Source: Photorhabdus noenieputensis
Lineage (GTDB): Bacteria; Pseudomonadota; Gammaproteobacteria; Enterobacterales; Enterobacteriaceae
Assembly: GCF_018448935.1 (NCBI RefSeq)
Contig: NZ_RCWC01000012.1
Span: 62,001-126,000 of the forward strand
Reading direction: 5' to 3'
Length of the DNA: 64,000 nucleotides
This document shows, in pieces, positions 1 through 8,662 of this stretch. The notes beneath the pieces are model-generated. The model saw only the letters and a program-made list of their open reading frames with translations, had not been told where the DNA came from and did not search any database. How positions within the stretch are numbered: position 1 is the first letter of the stretch; the number at the start of each line of letters is the position of its first letter. Both the position numbers and the translations under genes were made by a program.

Positions 1-29
1 TGCATCGAGAAACCAGAATGTTCCTTTAA
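1..29 (+). CDS. 3' tail of a preceding LuxR/PAS4 paralogue (partial)
   Basis: The first bases read in frame as HRETRMFL followed by a stop at 27-29. This matches the C-termini of the next genes (HPESRMFP, HPESRMFL). An earlier member of the tandem array therefore ends here and the array continues upstream of the window. The stop is followed by the same spacer (CCTTAGATTAAAAGGAGTTC) that separates the other copies. Confidence 0.85.
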
Positions 30-58
30 CCCTTAGATTAAAAGGAGTTCTACTAATT

Positions 59-739
59 ATGAAAAAGAATTATGTCATCTCACCTCAGGTTATTAACACT
101 ATGGAGCAAAGTAATGAACCCTGGGGAATAAAAGACAAGAACTCATGCTTTATTTATGCCAATCGAGCATGTAAACATGTTCAGAATATTTCAAGCTCTT
201 TTGACTATGAGGGGCTTTATGATTATGACCTTCCCTGGAATGGAGCCGAATTTGCTAAAGAATTCATGATTCACGATAAAATGGTGATGGAGAAAGAAGA
301 GAGGATGCGTTCACTTATAACACATGTACATGGAAAAGAACAAATTCTTTCATCTTATTTTTTTGAAAAATATCCTTTTTATCATGAAGACGGAAGCTGT
401 ATAGGAACGATATATCATGGTTGGCAAGTTCAGGATTTCTCATTCACCCGGCTATTTCGTGGAAAATTGCCAGCAAATATTATGTTCCAGCCACCGACCG
501 CCCTCTTTACCCAACGGGAATGGGATATTATTTTCCTCATGTTGCAAAAGTATAACAATAAGCAAATCGGTAGAATGTTAAATATTTCCTATCGTACTGT
601 TGAAAATCACATCTCTCGTATATATAAACGCACTGGTGTTCACTCTAGCCATCAATTGGAAGAATATTGTCGTACCAATGATTATGATCTCTATGTACCA
701 GAAAGATTTGTGCACCCAGAAACCAAAATGTTTCCTTAA
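59..739 (+). CDS. LuxR solo with PAS4-like sensor domain (array copy 1)
   Basis: The product is a 226-residue regulator. Residues about 20-125 form a PAS4-like sensor (EPWGIKDKNSCFIYAN start, YHEDGSCIGTIYHGW near the end). Residues 149-204 form a LuxR/GerE helix-turn-helix (LFTQREWDIIFL, then YRTVENHISRIYKR as recognition helix). No acyl-homoserine-lactone domain and no luxI lies nearby, so it is an orphan ('solo') receptor. This type is greatly expanded in Photorhabdus and has been proposed to sense host-derived or hormone-like compounds; the ligand here is unknown. AAAAGGAG precedes the ATG. The next copy starts 28 bp after its stop, so it is probably cotranscribed. Confidence 0.9.
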   Translation: MKKNYVISPQVINTMEQSNEPWGIKDKNSCFIYANRACKHVQNISSSFDYEGLYDYDLPWNGAEFAKEFMIHDKMVMEKEERMRSLITHVHGKEQILSSYFFEKYPFYHEDGSCIGTIYHGWQVQDFSFTRLFRGKLPANIMFQPPTALFTQREWDIIFLMLQKYNNKQIGRMLNISYRTVENHISRIYKRTGVHSSHQLEEYCRTNDYDLYVPERFVHPETKMFP

Positions 740-767
740 CCATTAGATCAAAAGGAGTTCTACTAAT

Positions 768-1448
768 ATGAAAAAGAACTATTTAATATCACCTCAGGTT
801 ATTAATACAATGGAGCTGAGTAACGAGCCTTGGGGAATAAAAGATGAAAACACACGCTATATTTATGTCAATCAGGCATGTAAGCGTCTTCAAAATATTT
901 CAAGTTCTTTTGACTATGAGGGGCTTTATGAGCATGAATTGCCCTGGGCTGGAGCCGAATTTGCCAAAGAATATATGGCCCATGATAGAAAAGTGGTAGA
1001 ACAGGAAAAAAGAATATGTTCACTTGAGACACATGTACATGGAAAAGAACAAATTCTATCATCCTACTTTTTTGCAAAATATCCTCTTTATCATGAAGAC
1101 GGGAGCTGTATGGGCATTATATATCATGGTTGGCAAGCTCAGGATTTTTCATTTACCCGGTTATTTCGCGGAAAACTGCCAGCATCTATTATGTTCCAAC
1201 CACCGACCAATCTCTTTACTCAACGGGAGTGGGATGTTATTTTCCTTTTTTTACAAAAATATAACAGCAAGCAAATCGGTAGAATATTAAATATTTCTTA
1301 TCGTACGGTTGAAAATCATATCTCACGTATATACCAAAGAATTGGAGTTCATTCCAGTTATCAATTGGAAGAATACTGTCGTACCAATGATTATGATCTC
1401 TATGTACCAGAAAGATTTGTGCACCCAGAAAGCAGAATGTTTCCTTAA
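768..1448 (+). CDS. LuxR solo with PAS4-like sensor domain (array copy 2)
   Basis: A 226-residue paralogue of the preceding gene, colinear without gaps. It has the same PAS4-like N-terminal half and C-terminal GerE helix-turn-helix (LFTQREWDVIFLFLQKY, YRTVENHISRIYQR). Differences concentrate in the sensor (for example YEHELPWAGAEF versus YDYDLPWNGAEF), which would suit diversified ligand recognition over a shared DNA site; that is inference. AAAAGGAG lies upstream, with spacers of 28 and 30 bp to its neighbours. Ligand and targets cannot be read from the sequence. Confidence 0.9.
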   Translation: MKKNYLISPQVINTMELSNEPWGIKDENTRYIYVNQACKRLQNISSSFDYEGLYEHELPWAGAEFAKEYMAHDRKVVEQEKRICSLETHVHGKEQILSSYFFAKYPLYHEDGSCMGIIYHGWQAQDFSFTRLFRGKLPASIMFQPPTNLFTQREWDVIFLFLQKYNSKQIGRILNISYRTVENHISRIYQRIGVHSSYQLEEYCRTNDYDLYVPERFVHPESRMFP

Positions 1449-1478
1449 TTCTTAGGTTAAAAAGGAGCTCTCACTAAT

Positions 1479-2159
1479 ATGAAAAAGAAATATATCGTCT
1501 CACCCCAGATTATTAATACAATGGAGATGAGTAATGAACCGTGGGGAATAAAAGATAAAAACTCATGCTTCATTTATGTCAATCAGGCATGTAAACGTCT
1601 TCAAAATATTTCAAGTTCTTTTGACTATGAAGGGGTTTATGAACATGAATTACCCTGGGATGGAGCCGAATTTGCCAAAGAATATATCTCTCATGATCAA
1701 AAAGTAATGGAACAAGAAAAAAGAATATGTTCACTTGAAACACATTTATTCGGAAAAGAACAAATTCTGTCATCCTACTTTCTTGCAAAATATCCGCTCT
1801 ATCATGAAGATGGGAATTGTATAGGAGTTATATATCATGGCTGGCAAGCCCAGAATTTTTCATTTACTCGATTATTTCGTGGAAAACTGCCGGCATCTAT
1901 TATGTTCCAGCCACCAACCGATCTCTTTACTCAACGGGAATGGGATGTTATTTTCCTCCTGTTACAAAAGTATACCAATAAGCAAATCGGTAGAATGTTA
2001 AATATTTCCTATCGTACGGTTGAAAACCATATCTCACGCATATACAAAAGAGTGGGTGTTCATTCTAGTTATCAATTGGAGGAATATTGTCGCATCAATG
2101 ATTATGATCTCTATGTACCAGAAAGATTTGCGCACCCAGAAAGTAGAATGTTTCTTTAA
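1479..2159 (+). CDS. LuxR solo with PAS4-like sensor domain (array copy 3)
   Basis: A 226-residue member of the array, closest to copy 2 (shared YEHELPWDGAEFAKEY and EQEKRICSLETH stretches). The PAS4-like sensor covers about 20-125 and the GerE helix-turn-helix 149-204, with recognition helix YRTVENHISRIYKR. It is preceded by AAAAAGGAGCTC and spaced 28 bp from the next gene. The repeat unit is about 710 bp, which points to recent tandem duplication. No cognate synthase is present. Confidence 0.9.
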   Translation: MKKKYIVSPQIINTMEMSNEPWGIKDKNSCFIYVNQACKRLQNISSSFDYEGVYEHELPWDGAEFAKEYISHDQKVMEQEKRICSLETHLFGKEQILSSYFLAKYPLYHEDGNCIGVIYHGWQAQNFSFTRLFRGKLPASIMFQPPTDLFTQREWDVIFLLLQKYTNKQIGRMLNISYRTVENHISRIYKRVGVHSSYQLEEYCRINDYDLYVPERFAHPESRMFL

Positions 2160-2187
2160 CCATTAGATAAAAAGAGTTCTCACTAAT

Positions 2188-2868
2188 ATGAAGAAGAACT
2201 ATGTAATCTCTTCTCAGATTATTAATACAATGAAGCAAAGTAATGATCCTTGGGGAATAAAGGATAGAAATGCATGTTTTATTTATGCCAATCAAGCATG
2301 TAAACATGTTCAAAATATTTCACGTTCCTTTGACTATGAAGGGCTTTATGATTATGATCTTCCTTGGGATGGAGCTGAATTTGCTAAAGAATACATAATT
2401 CATGATAAAATAGTGATGGAAAAAGAGGAACGAATATGTTCACTTGTAACACATACATTTGGAAAAGAACAAATTCTGTCATCTTACTTCTTTGAAAAAT
2501 ATCCTCTCTATCATGAAGACAAAAGCTGTATAGGAACGATATATCATGGTTGGCAAGCACAGGATTTCTCATTTACCCGGTTATTTCATGGAAAACTGCC
2601 GGCATCTATTATGTTCCAGCCACCGACCAATCTCTTTACCCAACGGGAATGGGATGTTATTTTCTTCATGCTACAAAAGTATACTAGTAAACAAATCGGT
2701 AGAACGTTAAGTATTTCCCACCGTACTGTTGAAACCCATATTGCACGAATATATGAAAGAATTGGTGTTCACTCTAGCTGCCAATTGGAAGAGTATTGTC
2801 GCACCAATGATTATGATCTCTATATGCCAAAATGTTTTGTTCATCCCAAAAGCAGAATGTTTCTTTAA
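2188..2868 (+). CDS. LuxR solo with PAS4-like sensor domain (array copy 4)
   Basis: A 226-residue array member, most like copy 1 in the sensor half (YDYDLPWDGAEFAKEY, EKEERICSLVTH). Its helix-turn-helix has begun to diverge: the recognition segment reads HRTVETHIARIYER rather than YRTVENHISRIYKR. The ribosome site is weaker (AAAAAGAG) than in the other copies, so translation may be lower. Expected role is a cytoplasmic orphan regulator; ligand unknown. Confidence 0.88.
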   Translation: MKKNYVISSQIINTMKQSNDPWGIKDRNACFIYANQACKHVQNISRSFDYEGLYDYDLPWDGAEFAKEYIIHDKIVMEKEERICSLVTHTFGKEQILSSYFFEKYPLYHEDKSCIGTIYHGWQAQDFSFTRLFHGKLPASIMFQPPTNLFTQREWDVIFFMLQKYTSKQIGRTLSISHRTVETHIARIYERIGVHSSCQLEEYCRTNDYDLYMPKCFVHPKSRMFL

Positions 2869-2898
2869 CCTTTAGAGTTAGAAGGAGTTGTTACTAAC

Positions 2899-3570
2899 AT
2901 GAAGAAGAACAGTGCAATATCACCTCAAATTATTAACACAATGGCGATAAGCAATGAACCGTGGGGAATAAAGGACAGTTCTTCAAACTTTATCTACGGT
3001 AATTCAGCCACAAAAAAATTTATCCACAATTTTAAAGAGTCATTTGATTATGAAGGGCTTGATGATCATGAGCTGCCTTGGGATGGTGCTGAGTTCGCCA
3101 AGGAGTTTATTATCCACGATAAAAATGTCATGGCTAAAGGCGAAAGAGTCTGTTCACTTGAAACCCATGTATTTGGACAAGGGCAAACTCTGTCATCCTA
3201 TTTTTGTGAAAAATTGCCTCTTTATCATAACAATGGTAATTGTATGGGAATTATGTACCATATGTGGCAAGCCAAGGAGTATTCATTAACCTGCCTATAT
3301 CAATATTATGATAAATTACCGCCATCCATATTACTCCAACCACCCTCTGATCTTTTTACCCAACGGGAGTGGGATGTTATCTTTCTCTTCTTACAGAAGC
3401 AATCTAGAAGACAGATTGGGAAAATATTGAATATCGCCTATCTTGAGGTTGAAGAACATATGGCAAGGATATATCGTAAAATCGGGATTCAATCCAGTCA
3501 ACAGTTGGCAGAATATTGTCTAGCTAATAATTTTCATCATTACATCCCAGAAAGGTTTTTATTGTCTTAG
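2899..3570 (+). CDS. LuxR solo with PAS4-like domain, divergent helix-turn-helix (array copy 5)
   Basis: A 223-residue, more diverged array member. The PAS4-like start is kept (EPWGIKDSSSNFIYGN), as are LFTQREWDVIFLFLQKQ and the final PERF motif. The recognition helix is altered to AYLEVEEHMARIYRK, replacing the R-T-V-E-N core of its paralogues with L-E-V-E-E. It may bind a different DNA site or have lost DNA binding. The ATG follows GAAGGAG. The gene lies 30 bp after copy 4 and 144 bp before the subtype-B gene. Confidence 0.86.
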   Translation: MKKNSAISPQIINTMAISNEPWGIKDSSSNFIYGNSATKKFIHNFKESFDYEGLDDHELPWDGAEFAKEFIIHDKNVMAKGERVCSLETHVFGQGQTLSSYFCEKLPLYHNNGNCMGIMYHMWQAKEYSLTCLYQYYDKLPPSILLQPPSDLFTQREWDVIFLFLQKQSRRQIGKILNIAYLEVEEHMARIYRKIGIQSSQQLAEYCLANNFHHYIPERFLLS

Positions 3571-3714
3571 ATTACGTATTATTTCCCAGTTGCTACACAC
3601 TACCTTTGTTAATTATTTATTGATAAAATATATGGCCCTATGGAAATAAGCTTTTTCAATGGAACATCTCCACTCAATAGTTTAAAAAAGCAATAATTAT
3701 CTTAAAGGATATTT

Positions 3715-4413
3715 ATGAATAAATCAGGATTAGAAAAAGTCCCTTTTATCACTCGTCAATTTACACATGTATGGGACAGAAGCCCTGAACCGTGGTTCGT
3801 AAAAGATAAGGAATCCCGTTTTATTTATGCAAATACTAAGTTCATTAAAGTCATGAAGTTACCGGAACACTTTAATATTATAGGGCACGCCGTTGAAGAA
3901 TTACCAACACCCGTTAATGGTTTTGCTCATCATTTTAAAGAACATGATCGTAGGGTCTTAGAATGTATGCAACGAGTATGTTCTGTCGGAACTTATCCTC
4001 AAGGTAATGGTCGCCCGCCTAAATCCTATTTTTGCGAGAAATACCCATTGATGGGGGAAGATAATCAATGTATCGGCATTATTTGCCATGCCAGAGAAAT
4101 AGAACACTTTACAGTGTCCCACTATATTCATCAAGGTGACACCCCAATATCTGCCTGTCCCAGACCACCTAATGACTTGCTAAACGAGAAAGAGTGGATG
4201 GTTATTTTTCTATTTTGCTGCGGTATGAATAATAATGATACGGCCCTTGAAATGAATGTTTCATGCCACACCGTGGAAAAACATTTTGAAAGTATTTACG
4301 AAAAATTATCTGTCAGCTCATTGACAGAGTTACGATCACTTTGCAAAGAAAATGGCTATGACCTCTATATGCCACCAAGGTATTTTCTATCCATAGGCCA
4401 TTTTATATTATAA
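3715..4413 (+). CDS. LuxR/PAS4 orphan regulator, subtype B (closes the first array)
   Basis: A 232-residue regulator of a second subtype. The N-terminus reads VPFITRQFTHVWD, then EPWFVKDKESRFIYAN of the PAS4-like sensor. The C-terminal helix-turn-helix carries CHTVEKHFESIYEKL as recognition helix and the protein ends LYMPPRYFLSIGHFIL. It is clearly closer to the gene at 21971-22666 than to its immediate neighbours. It has its own 144-bp upstream gap and an AAAGGATATTT ribosome site, so it may be transcribed separately. Confidence 0.87.
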   Translation: MNKSGLEKVPFITRQFTHVWDRSPEPWFVKDKESRFIYANTKFIKVMKLPEHFNIIGHAVEELPTPVNGFAHHFKEHDRRVLECMQRVCSVGTYPQGNGRPPKSYFCEKYPLMGEDNQCIGIICHAREIEHFTVSHYIHQGDTPISACPRPPNDLLNEKEWMVIFLFCCGMNNNDTALEMNVSCHTVEKHFESIYEKLSVSSLTELRSLCKENGYDLYMPPRYFLSIGHFIL

Positions 4414-4653
4414 ATAATTTATTTCGCTATTAACTGTTACTTATCTCATTTATTAATTTTTTTAATAATTAGGAATGCAATTAATGATATCGCCGACTTT
4501 TACATTAATTCAGGATCGATAAACCTTGATATCGATCTCCCCATACTCAGAAAATATTGAACATATTTTGGATGACAGACGTTATATACCGCCGATTGCG
4601 GCGGATGTTACTGCATCCAGAATAATCCTCTGCCTATTTCTTTAGCCTTTTTA

Positions 4654-5751
4654 TTACCGCAAGGCAACGGCCTGTGCACAGCTTTGGCTCAGGAGCCTTA
4701 TCACTGTCTCCGCACCACTTCGATTGGGATTTATTCTTATCATCCGTTTTTCTAACAAAGGATCAGACTGACGGAATGTACCGGATAACCGGTAAAACAG
4801 CGGCGGAATATCAAATTTTGATTCGGCTCCTACCGGATATGGCAATGCACCAAGCTGATGAGCAACATGAAGTACTTGTTCGGCAATCTCATCATAAAAC
4901 TCCACCAGCAGTACTTTCGATTGTGCATTAGCGATAAATGCCTGTTTTACTTGCGGAATAATTCCCTGATTAAGCCGTACCACTAATGTTTCACCCACCT
5001 GAGCCTGCACCGCATGCATCACCGGGGCAAATACCAATCCACGCAATACTTCTAATGCCTGAAATCCCTGCACCTGACTGCCGCCGGAATACATACTACA
5101 CCGGATGCGCTCTACTGCCGCTTGTTGGCCTACCACAACACCGACACCTTGCGGGCCAAACAATTTAAAGCTGGAGAAAGCCGATAACGCAGCCCCCCAT
5201 TCACAACCGATATGTTCCACTTTCATGGCTGCATAGTTATCGTCAACCAGAACCGGTAATGATGCGGCATTCAGCAGTGATATCACCTCTGCCAAATCAT
5301 AAGCATCATCAATTTTCTGTCGCGTGTGTTGTACCAACCCCGCCACCGGCGAATGTTGCAAAATCGCAGCTCGTATTTGTTCGGATTGATTGAAATCAGC
5401 CCGAACTAGGTGCAAACCCATCTGCTCGGCAGTAACCGCTGTCGAAGGATATAACGGCGCATCATGAACCAACAAGCTATCGCCTGCGTTAAGTAATGCC
5501 GCCAGCCCACAGCGTATTGCGCCGGTTCCCGCCCCTTGCACTAACACAGCAGCTTCGGCGGAAAAGAAATCTGCGATAACCTGTTCAACACGTTGTGTCA
5601 CTTGTGGCCGATTCAATCCCGGCACCAGCCCTAAATCTCCAGTGGTGAGAAAATCCGCACCGGGAAAATGGCAACAGATAATATCAACTAAACGAAACTG
5701 TTTGTGCTGCGCCTGCTCCATGCTCAGACTGGGTAATGGATATGTGTTCAA
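4654..5751 (-). CDS. yhfS: YhfS-like PLP-dependent aminotransferase-fold protein
   Basis: A 365-residue protein of the fold-type I PLP family that matches Escherichia coli YhfS throughout (GDLGLVPGLNRPQVTQRV, VQGAGTGAIRCGLAALL, SSFKLFGPQGVGVVVG with the probable PLP lysine, LFYRLSGTFRQSDP, RINPNRSG). The start is TTG, preceded by CAGGAGAG; the same TTG is conserved in the decayed copy at 15387-15647. It is the last gene of the yhf operon, separated from yhfT by 240 bp holding an ERIC. The reaction is not established for the family. Confidence 0.9.
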   Translation of the reverse strand: MNTYPLPSLSMEQAQHKQFRLVDIICCHFPGADFLTTGDLGLVPGLNRPQVTQRVEQVIADFFSAEAAVLVQGAGTGAIRCGLAALLNAGDSLLVHDAPLYPSTAVTAEQMGLHLVRADFNQSEQIRAAILQHSPVAGLVQHTRQKIDDAYDLAEVISLLNAASLPVLVDDNYAAMKVEHIGCEWGAALSAFSSFKLFGPQGVGVVVGQQAAVERIRCSMYSGGSQVQGFQALEVLRGLVFAPVMHAVQAQVGETLVVRLNQGIIPQVKQAFIANAQSKVLLVEFYDEIAEQVLHVAHQLGALPYPVGAESKFDIPPLFYRLSGTFRQSDPLLEKRMIRINPNRSGAETVIRLLSQSCAQAVALR

Positions 5752-5780
5752 TATTTGCTCTCCTGCGCCATCTGTTCCCT

Positions 5781-5816
5781 CACACTATTCTATTTTCCCA
5801 CACTATTCTATTTTCC
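5781..5816. repeat. Two-unit 18-bp tandem repeat in the yhfS leader
   Basis: The unit CACACTATTCTATTTTCC occurs twice in perfect tandem (5781-5798, 5799-5816), between the ERIC and the yhfS start. It looks like a simple slip-strand duplication in the untranslated leader. No function is evident. Confidence 0.9.
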
Positions 5817-5863
5817 CGCACTTCCCCCTCTATTTTTATCATCACAAAATAAAGGGAGAAATC

Positions 5864-5986
5864 TATACCCTATGGATTTCAAGATGCATCGCGGCGGCAA
5901 GGGAGCGAATCCCCGGGAGCATAGCAAACTATGTGACCGGAGTGAGTGCAGCCAACAAAGAGGCAACTTGAAAGATGACGGGTATA
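5864..5986. repeat. ERIC element between yhfT and yhfS
   Basis: An imperfect palindrome of about 123 bp bounded by TATACCC and GGGTATA. It contains the ERIC core GAATCCCCGGGAGCATAG, then CTATGTGACCGGAGTGAG. It starts 5 bp after the yhfT stop and so lies inside the operon transcript, where it would fold into a long hairpin that could affect mRNA stability or readthrough into yhfS. It lacks a few bases of the core (GAGTGAGTGCAGCC versus GGGTGAGCGAGTGCAGCC in other copies). Confidence 0.93.
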
Positions 5987-5991
5987 TTCAA

Positions 5992-7347
5992 TTAACTGAT
6001 GCCCAACAGATAGATAACGTTAGCTAATACACCAACCACAATCGTTGCAATAGGCCCAATCGCCATTTCAACCAAAGGACGTTTAGCCGTGCGGTTGAGC
6101 AAATAAATGCCCGCCACCACCATGAAGCCCATGCCCGGCAAAATGGCATTGGAAGCCATCATTCCCCCCACCAATAGGGCAACTTCCAACATGCGGGTAA
6201 TAACGGTACGAATATGTTCACCACAAGCTTTGACGCCGGGATATTTATCCAACCAGATAGCAATTCTTGCCAGTAGTTTGATTTCCATGAACATAATCAC
6301 ACTGCCAGCAATGAAAGCAACCCATAGGTTATTTGTCACTAATCCCGCGACAAACACAAATTTCATGCCAACCGGGCTATAAACTCCAGTAGCAATGGCG
6401 GTCATACCGACTAACGGCACAAAGCTGATCGCTCTGGCAAGTGCCACCAGCATGGCGTTAGCCCCTTCCCCCTGTGCCATCAGTTGCAGTGATACAGGCC
6501 CTTCCGCCAGCAAACTAAGCGACATCGAAGCCGCTACAGCAGTCAATCCCCCACTGAATACCAGCAACCAAATGTTATTTTGAATACGCTGTATCCGCGT
6601 GGAAAATAATCCAACCAACATTTCATTCGCCCCCTTGGACGAAGCAGATCCCTCGCCAGCTTTGGGTGCACGCTGTTTCATAGCAAAATAGAACATCACT
6701 ATCATCGAAATCAGTAGGGCTATCCCGTTAGGGTCCAACTGTACCGGTTTGCTCAGGGCACCACCAAAACTCAATGATCCTACCGCTTTCGTCGCGATAT
6801 ACCCCACCAATGTCGCAATCAGCACCCATATTCCTTTGCCATAGCCATATTGATAGGCCACAACAATCGCAGGAAACAGTGCAAAGCAGGCCACGATAGG
6901 ATCGCCAACTTTACTCAAGTTACCCATGAAATTAACCGGCAAATGGGCAAAGATATCGACGACAGATCGTAAACCGGTCATCAAGGCAACGGCATACAGC
7001 GCCCCTAAGATAGCGGAAAGTATGAAACCTTTTTTACTGTTTGCACACCAGGTTCCAATGACATCGGTTCCCAATAATAAGCTATGCACCAAAATAATCG
7101 GAGCGGTCAGCGAGAACGGAATACCAAACCCAATAACCAGACCAAAGCTTAGGGCAAAACTGGTGGCTGCCAAGGTCTTACGATTCATACGCCCTTCCAG
7201 ATGCTCCGGCATTAAAGGACGTAGCCCATCATGAAATACCGCAATACCACGGTTAGCCATCATGGCAGATATCCCACCGATCACCGCTAACAAACCAGCT
7301 TTAAATGGATCAATTTCCATTAAACGGCTGAAAAATTCATATTCCAT
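5992..7347 (-). CDS. yhfT: YhfT-like multi-pass membrane protein
   Basis: A 451-residue, very hydrophobic protein with roughly ten or more membrane segments. It corresponds to YhfT of the E. coli yhf operon (a predicted inner-membrane transporter). The N-terminus carries FKAGLLAVIGGISAMMANRG and the C-terminus KRPLVEMAIGPIATIVVGVL. GAGGGCAGGAAA precedes the ATG. It lies 10 bp downstream of yhfU, so it is probably cotranslated in the operon. Substrate unknown; the neighbouring PLP enzymes suggest an amine or amino-acid-like compound (inference). Confidence 0.88.
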   Translation of the reverse strand: MEYEFFSRLMEIDPFKAGLLAVIGGISAMMANRGIAVFHDGLRPLMPEHLEGRMNRKTLAATSFALSFGLVIGFGIPFSLTAPIILVHSLLLGTDVIGTWCANSKKGFILSAILGALYAVALMTGLRSVVDIFAHLPVNFMGNLSKVGDPIVACFALFPAIVVAYQYGYGKGIWVLIATLVGYIATKAVGSLSFGGALSKPVQLDPNGIALLISMIVMFYFAMKQRAPKAGEGSASSKGANEMLVGLFSTRIQRIQNNIWLLVFSGGLTAVAASMSLSLLAEGPVSLQLMAQGEGANAMLVALARAISFVPLVGMTAIATGVYSPVGMKFVFVAGLVTNNLWVAFIAGSVIMFMEIKLLARIAIWLDKYPGVKACGEHIRTVITRMLEVALLVGGMMASNAILPGMGFMVVAGIYLLNRTAKRPLVEMAIGPIATIVVGVLANVIYLLGIS

Positions 7348-7357
7348 TTTCCTGCCC

Positions 7358-7717
7358 TCATAAAGAAAAAATAGCCTTGATAATCACCGGAATAACTGCG
7401 TCCATATCCTGACCAGTAAAACCAAATGCGGTTTTCCCCACGTTGACATGGGCAATAATTTCTTCATCAGGCAGGATCTTGCCTGGCATACTGATGGTGA
7501 CGCATTTATCAATACCAACAATCGCAATTGCCATTGCTAAAGCACCCCCACCCGTATTACAGGCACCAAAATAGTAATCCGCATCACCATTCTTAAGCGC
7601 CATAGCGGCATCTATATCGGCCATTACGGTAATGGATGAGGCTTCATCCCCGGCCAGACGACGTAAAGTTTCAGCAATTTTTTCTTTCTCAATTTGTCCT
7701 CCAATAACAAATCTCAT
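7358..7717 (-). CDS. yhfU: YhfU-like small protein (DUF2620)
   Basis: A 119-residue protein matching the DUF2620/YhfU family of the yhf operon (MRFVIGGQIEKEKIAETL, ADYYFGACNTGGGALAMAIA, GKTAFGFTGQDMDAVIPVI). The small glycine-rich alpha/beta layout recalls a PTS IIB or sensor-like domain, but the biochemical role is unknown. AAGGAAAAACAT precedes the ATG. It sits 11 bp after php and 10 bp before yhfT. Confidence 0.88.
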   Translation of the reverse strand: MRFVIGGQIEKEKIAETLRRLAGDEASSITVMADIDAAMALKNGDADYYFGACNTGGGALAMAIAIVGIDKCVTISMPGKILPDEEIIAHVNVGKTAFGFTGQDMDAVIPVIIKAIFSL

Positions 7718-7728
7718 ATGTTTTTCCT

Positions 7729-8619
7729 TTATTTGAAAAATAATGTTGGGTTATCACGTAACATCAAATCAATATCGGTTTGCGTTAATCCAGCCTGATT
7801 TAGCATCGGCACAAAGGTGGTGATTAAATAGGCAAAGCCATTGCCACCATTGGCTTTTAAGTGAGAACGACGGGTAATATCCATCGATAACATGACGCGG
7901 TTAAGCAAGCCACGCTGGGCCAGGGTCTGTAACATGGTGATCCGCTTTTCATCCGGGTAATAATCGTTTTTGCCAATCGTGTCGAACTGGATATAGGCTC
8001 CCTGTTCAATGATGCGCAATATGTTGTCCAGATTATCTTTAAGATCACAGTGACCAATAACTACACGTTCAGCATCTACACCGTACTTTTTCAGTAACGC
8101 CAGTTGTTCAAGGCCCATCGTGCTTAATGTCGTATGCGTCGAAATAGGACGCCCCGTTTCCAGATGAGCTATAGCCGCAGCATGAAATACTTTCTCTTCA
8201 TCCGGCGTAATTATCCCCTTGCTGGAACCAATTTCCCCAATCACTCCGGCTTTCAGCGTTGTATCGTCGATACCCTGCTCAATCTCAGCGATCATTTCAT
8301 CCGCCAGTTGTCGAGCTGTGGTATGTGCTACATGCTCAGGGAAAAAGGCAGATTGGTAATAGCCAGTTGAAACTATTACATTAATGCCGGAGTCCCGCAT
8401 CAGATCCAGCATAAACTGTGGGTTACGTCCCATGTAACGATTGGTCATCTCCACAATATTGTGTACACCCAAGCTGACCAGTGTTTTCATCTCTTCACAA
8501 ATCAGGTCGTATTGATCCAGTCGGCAGTCAATGTTGTTTTTAAATGATGATAAATCGAGATGCAGGTGTTCATGCGCATAGGTATAGCCCGATGCGTCAA
8601 TTCTGTTTTGCTGAGTCAT
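7729..8619 (-). CDS. php: Phosphotriesterase-homology protein Php
   Basis: A 296-residue amidohydrolase-fold protein matching E. coli Php. Visible landmarks are the metal-binding HEHLHLDL near the N-terminus, GVIGEIGSS (the Glu sits where phosphotriesterase has its carboxylated Lys), RPISTHT, VIGHCDLKDNLDNI, and LSMDITRRSHLKANGG with the last metal ligand. An ATG at 8619 (MTQQNRIDASGYTYAHEH) fits the family; an in-frame start at 8658 only adds unconserved residues. The true substrate of Php is unknown and phosphotriesterase activity should not be assumed. yhfW, normally between yhfX and php, is absent. Confidence 0.9.
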   Translation of the reverse strand: MTQQNRIDASGYTYAHEHLHLDLSSFKNNIDCRLDQYDLICEEMKTLVSLGVHNIVEMTNRYMGRNPQFMLDLMRDSGINVIVSTGYYQSAFFPEHVAHTTARQLADEMIAEIEQGIDDTTLKAGVIGEIGSSKGIITPDEEKVFHAAAIAHLETGRPISTHTTLSTMGLEQLALLKKYGVDAERVVIGHCDLKDNLDNILRIIEQGAYIQFDTIGKNDYYPDEKRITMLQTLAQRGLLNRVMLSMDITRRSHLKANGGNGFAYLITTFVPMLNQAGLTQTDIDLMLRDNPTLFFK

Positions 8620-8662
8620 AAGTAAGATGGTCCGAAGGTAAAGAGGATGGAGGTACATCTAT

